Source: DASYSA01 sp036003885 (GTDB lineage Bacteria > Acidobacteriota > Blastocatellia > UBA7656). From it: 6,920 bases of DNA. A program made the translations under genes and the position numbers. The stretch spans positions 1 through 6,920 of the forward strand of contig DASYSA010000590.1 of NCBI GenBank assembly GCA_036003885.1, given 5' to 3'. A model generated the notes under the pieces. The model was not told where the DNA came from. It was given only the letters and a program-made list of their open reading frames with translations, and searched no databases. This document shows positions 5,304 to 6,920 of this stretch, in pieces (position 1 is the stretch's first letter; each line of letters opens with the position of its first letter).

Positions 5304-6557
5304 ATGAGCTTTGTTAAAGGATTGAAGTGCCGGGAGTGCCGCCGAGAGTATCCCAAACAGCCGATCGCCGGATGCGAAGACTGCTTCGGCCCGCTCGAAG
5401 TTGAATACGACTATGAAGCTATCTCGCGGGTGCTGACTCGCGAGCTTATCGCATCGCGCGAGAAGAACCTGTGGCGTTATCGCGAGCTGTTGCCGATCGA
5501 TGGTGAGCCGGTCGTCGGCCGCGCAAGTGGAGGCACCCCACTCCTGAAGGCCGAGCGGTTGGGACGCGTGCTTGGCCTCAACAATCTCTACATCAAGAAC
5601 GACAGCGTCAACGCGCCAACGCTGTCATTCAAAGATCGGGTTACGGCTGTCGCGATCAATAAGGCGCGCGAGTTCGGGCTCAAAGCCGTCGGCTGTGCTT
5701 CAACGGGGAACCTCGCGAACTCGGTTGCTGCCAACGCCGCAGCCGCCGGACTGCCTGCCTTCATCCTCATCCCAGACAATCTCGAACAGAGTAAAGTGAC
5801 CGCAACATCGATCTACGGCGCACGAGTGATCGCGGTTCGAGGGAACTACGATGCGGTGAATCGCCTCTGCAGCCAGATCGCCGACCGTTATCCCTGGGGA
5901 CTGGTCAACGTGAACCTCCGACCCTTCTACGGCGAAGGTTCGAAGACCTTCGGATACGAGATAGCCGAGCAACTCGGCTGGCGCGCCCCCTCAGCCGTGG
6001 TCGTGCCGATGGCTGGAGGGTCGCTGATCAGCAAGATTCATAAAGGCCTCAAGGAACTCGAGCAGCTCGGGTTGCTGGAGAACGAAGCAAATACTCGCAT
6101 ATTTGGAGCGCAGGCGAGCGGTTGCAATCCCATAGCTGACGCTGTTAAGCGCGGCGTCACCGACATTCGGCCAGTCAAGCCGAATACGATCGCCAAGTCG
6201 CTCGCCATCGGCAATCCGGCCGACGGATACCACGCGCGCAACGTGATAGTCGCCAGTGGTGGCTGGGCGGAGGACGTAACCGACGACGAGATCAGAACCG
6301 GAATCCGATTGCTGGCCGAGACCGAAGGCATATTCACCGAGACCGCAGGCGGAGTGACGGTCTCGGTCACCAGGAAGCTTGTCGAGCAGGGTCGGATCGC
6401 TCCGGATGAGTTGACGGTCATCGCGATAACCGGCAACGGTCTCAAGACTCAAGAGGCAGTCGAGCTCGCGCCCCCGACCGTTATCGAACCGCGGCTGGAG
6501 GAGTTCGACCGGGCAGTGAGCGGCCATAAAGTGGCAGAAGCGCGAAGCAGCCACTAA
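5304..6557 (+). CDS. thrC: Threonine synthase-like PLP enzyme, SAM-riboswitch controlled
   Basis: The 417-aa product is a fold-type II PLP enzyme of the threonine synthase family. It begins with a zinc-ribbon-like CxxC pair (C9/C12 and C24/C27), seen in many threonine synthases of this class. SGGTPL (75-80) precedes TLSFKDR (106-112), whose K110 is the PLP lysine. CASTGNLANS (131-140) binds substrate or cofactor, and PMAGGS (235-240) is the glycine-rich phosphate loop. ITGNGLKT (375-382) is the usual C-terminal core signature. Classical threonine synthase turns O-phosphohomoserine into threonine. Here two SAM-II switches lie upstream and a sulfur carrier gene starts 38 bases downstream, so the enzyme may instead replace the phosphate of O-phosphohomoserine with sulfur to give homocysteine; that is inference. 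Sequence alone, without alignment, cannot separate these. The family call is firm, the substrate is not. Confidence 0.93.
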   Translation: MSFVKGLKCRECRREYPKQPIAGCEDCFGPLEVEYDYEAISRVLTRELIASREKNLWRYRELLPIDGEPVVGRASGGTPLLKAERLGRVLGLNNLYIKNDSVNAPTLSFKDRVTAVAINKAREFGLKAVGCASTGNLANSVAANAAAAGLPAFILIPDNLEQSKVTATSIYGARVIAVRGNYDAVNRLCSQIADRYPWGLVNVNLRPFYGEGSKTFGYEIAEQLGWRAPSAVVVPMAGGSLISKIHKGLKELEQLGLLENEANTRIFGAQASGCNPIADAVKRGVTDIRPVKPNTIAKSLAIGNPADGYHARNVIVASGGWAEDVTDDEIRTGIRLLAETEGIFTETAGGVTVSVTRKLVEQGRIAPDELTVIAITGNGLKTQEAVELAPPTVIEPRLEEFDRAVSGHKVAEARSSH

Positions 6558-6595
6558 CAAGAGCAACTGAAGTCAGCACTAAGGAGGAAGAGCAA

Positions 6596-6871
6596 ATGGC
6601 ATTAAAGGTGATCATCCCTACCCCATTTCGGAGACTGGTTGGAGACGCGGATGTTGTGGAAGTAGAACCGGGCACGGTGAAGGACTTGATCCACAATCTT
6701 GACGACCGGTATCCGGGCTTTCGCGCCCGATTATGTGAAGAGGGGGGCGAGCTTCGCCGGTTTCTGAACATCTACATCGACGGCGAAGACATCAGGTTTC
6801 TGGATAACCTGGCTACTAGCATTCCCGATGGCGCAGAGGTTTCAATCGTCCCGGCGATCGCAGGCGGGTAA
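6596..6871 (+). CDS. MoaD/ThiS-family sulfur carrier protein
   Basis: The 91-aa product has the length and beta-grasp pattern of MoaD/ThiS proteins. It ends in exactly the required Gly-Gly tail (SIVPAIAGG), the site where the C-terminus is adenylated and converted to a thiocarboxylate that donates sulfur. The PGTVKDLIHNLDDRYPGF segment (25-42) and DGAEVSIVPAIAGG end match MoaD-like carriers such as CysO of Mycobacterium, which feeds cysteine synthesis. AAGGAGG (6581-6587) lies 8 bases before the ATG, and the gene starts 38 bases after the thrC-like stop with no terminator between, so the two form an operon under the SAM switches. The activating E1-like enzyme is not in the window. A molybdopterin-synthase role is possible but is not supported by the neighbours. 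Confidence 0.9.
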   Translation: MALKVIIPTPFRRLVGDADVVEVEPGTVKDLIHNLDDRYPGFRARLCEEGGELRRFLNIYIDGEDIRFLDNLATSIPDGAEVSIVPAIAGG

Positions 6872-6875
6872 GAGC

Positions 6876-6920
6876 AGGATTTAGGATATAGGATTTAGGA
6901 TATAGGATTTAGGATCTAGG
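6876..6920. repeat. AGGATTT heptamer tandem array (runs off window)
   Basis: Six full 7-bp units (AGGATTT, AGGATAT, AGGATTT, AGGATAT, AGGATTT, AGGATCT) and the start of a seventh begin 4 bases after the sulfur carrier stop codon. The first four units alternate T/A at the sixth position, giving a 14-bp super-period. The sequence differs from the GCGAAAT heptamers at 4736-4943, but the period is the same. Confidence 0.93.

Noticed and set aside
5991..6566. 191-codon minus-strand open frame opposite the thrC-like gene
   Set aside because: It is antisense to a clearly conserved enzyme and shows no domain of its own.

Overview
The window looks like a piece of a soil or metagenomic bacterial chromosome of moderately high G+C. 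The gene set (a MoxR ATPase next to a Planctomycetes/Acidobacteria-style membrane protein, and a threonine synthase-like gene next to a sulfur carrier), together with heptamer and REP-like intergenic repeats, suggests Acidobacteriota, perhaps Blastocatellia. This taxonomic guess is an inference from style, not from a marker gene.

Layout. Positions 1-127 are the left end of an IS3-type insertion sequence: the first 21 codons of OrfA on the minus strand plus a probable terminal inverted repeat. It sits at the edge of a REP-like repeat region (128-349) with two 66-bp tandem copies and an inverted remnant. From 4698 down to 385, on the minus strand, lies a three-gene operon: a three-TM coiled-coil protein, a MoxR-family AAA+ ATPase, and a signal-peptide-bearing membrane protein with an amidotransferase-like fold. 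The 605 bases between the operon start and the next gene (4699-5303) hold two inverted blocks of heptamer repeats, a good sigma70 promoter, and a regulatory leader.

The leader (about 5010-5303, plus strand) is the most notable part. It holds two consecutive SAM-II-type riboswitch aptamers, each followed by its own intrinsic terminator. In both copies the conserved GCUAAA strand of the aptamer can pair with the loop and 3' arm of the following terminator. The pairing is kept although the sequences have diverged, which implies a terminator/antiterminator switch used twice in series.

The leader controls a threonine synthase-like PLP enzyme (5304-6557) and a MoaD/ThiS-family sulfur carrier protein ending in Gly-Gly (6596-6871). 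SAM control plus a sulfur carrier fits sulfur amino acid synthesis better than plain threonine synthesis. The working hypothesis is that this pair makes homocysteine (or another sulfur amino acid) using carrier-bound sulfur and is shut off when SAM is plentiful. The window ends inside a second, unrelated heptamer repeat array (6876-6920).
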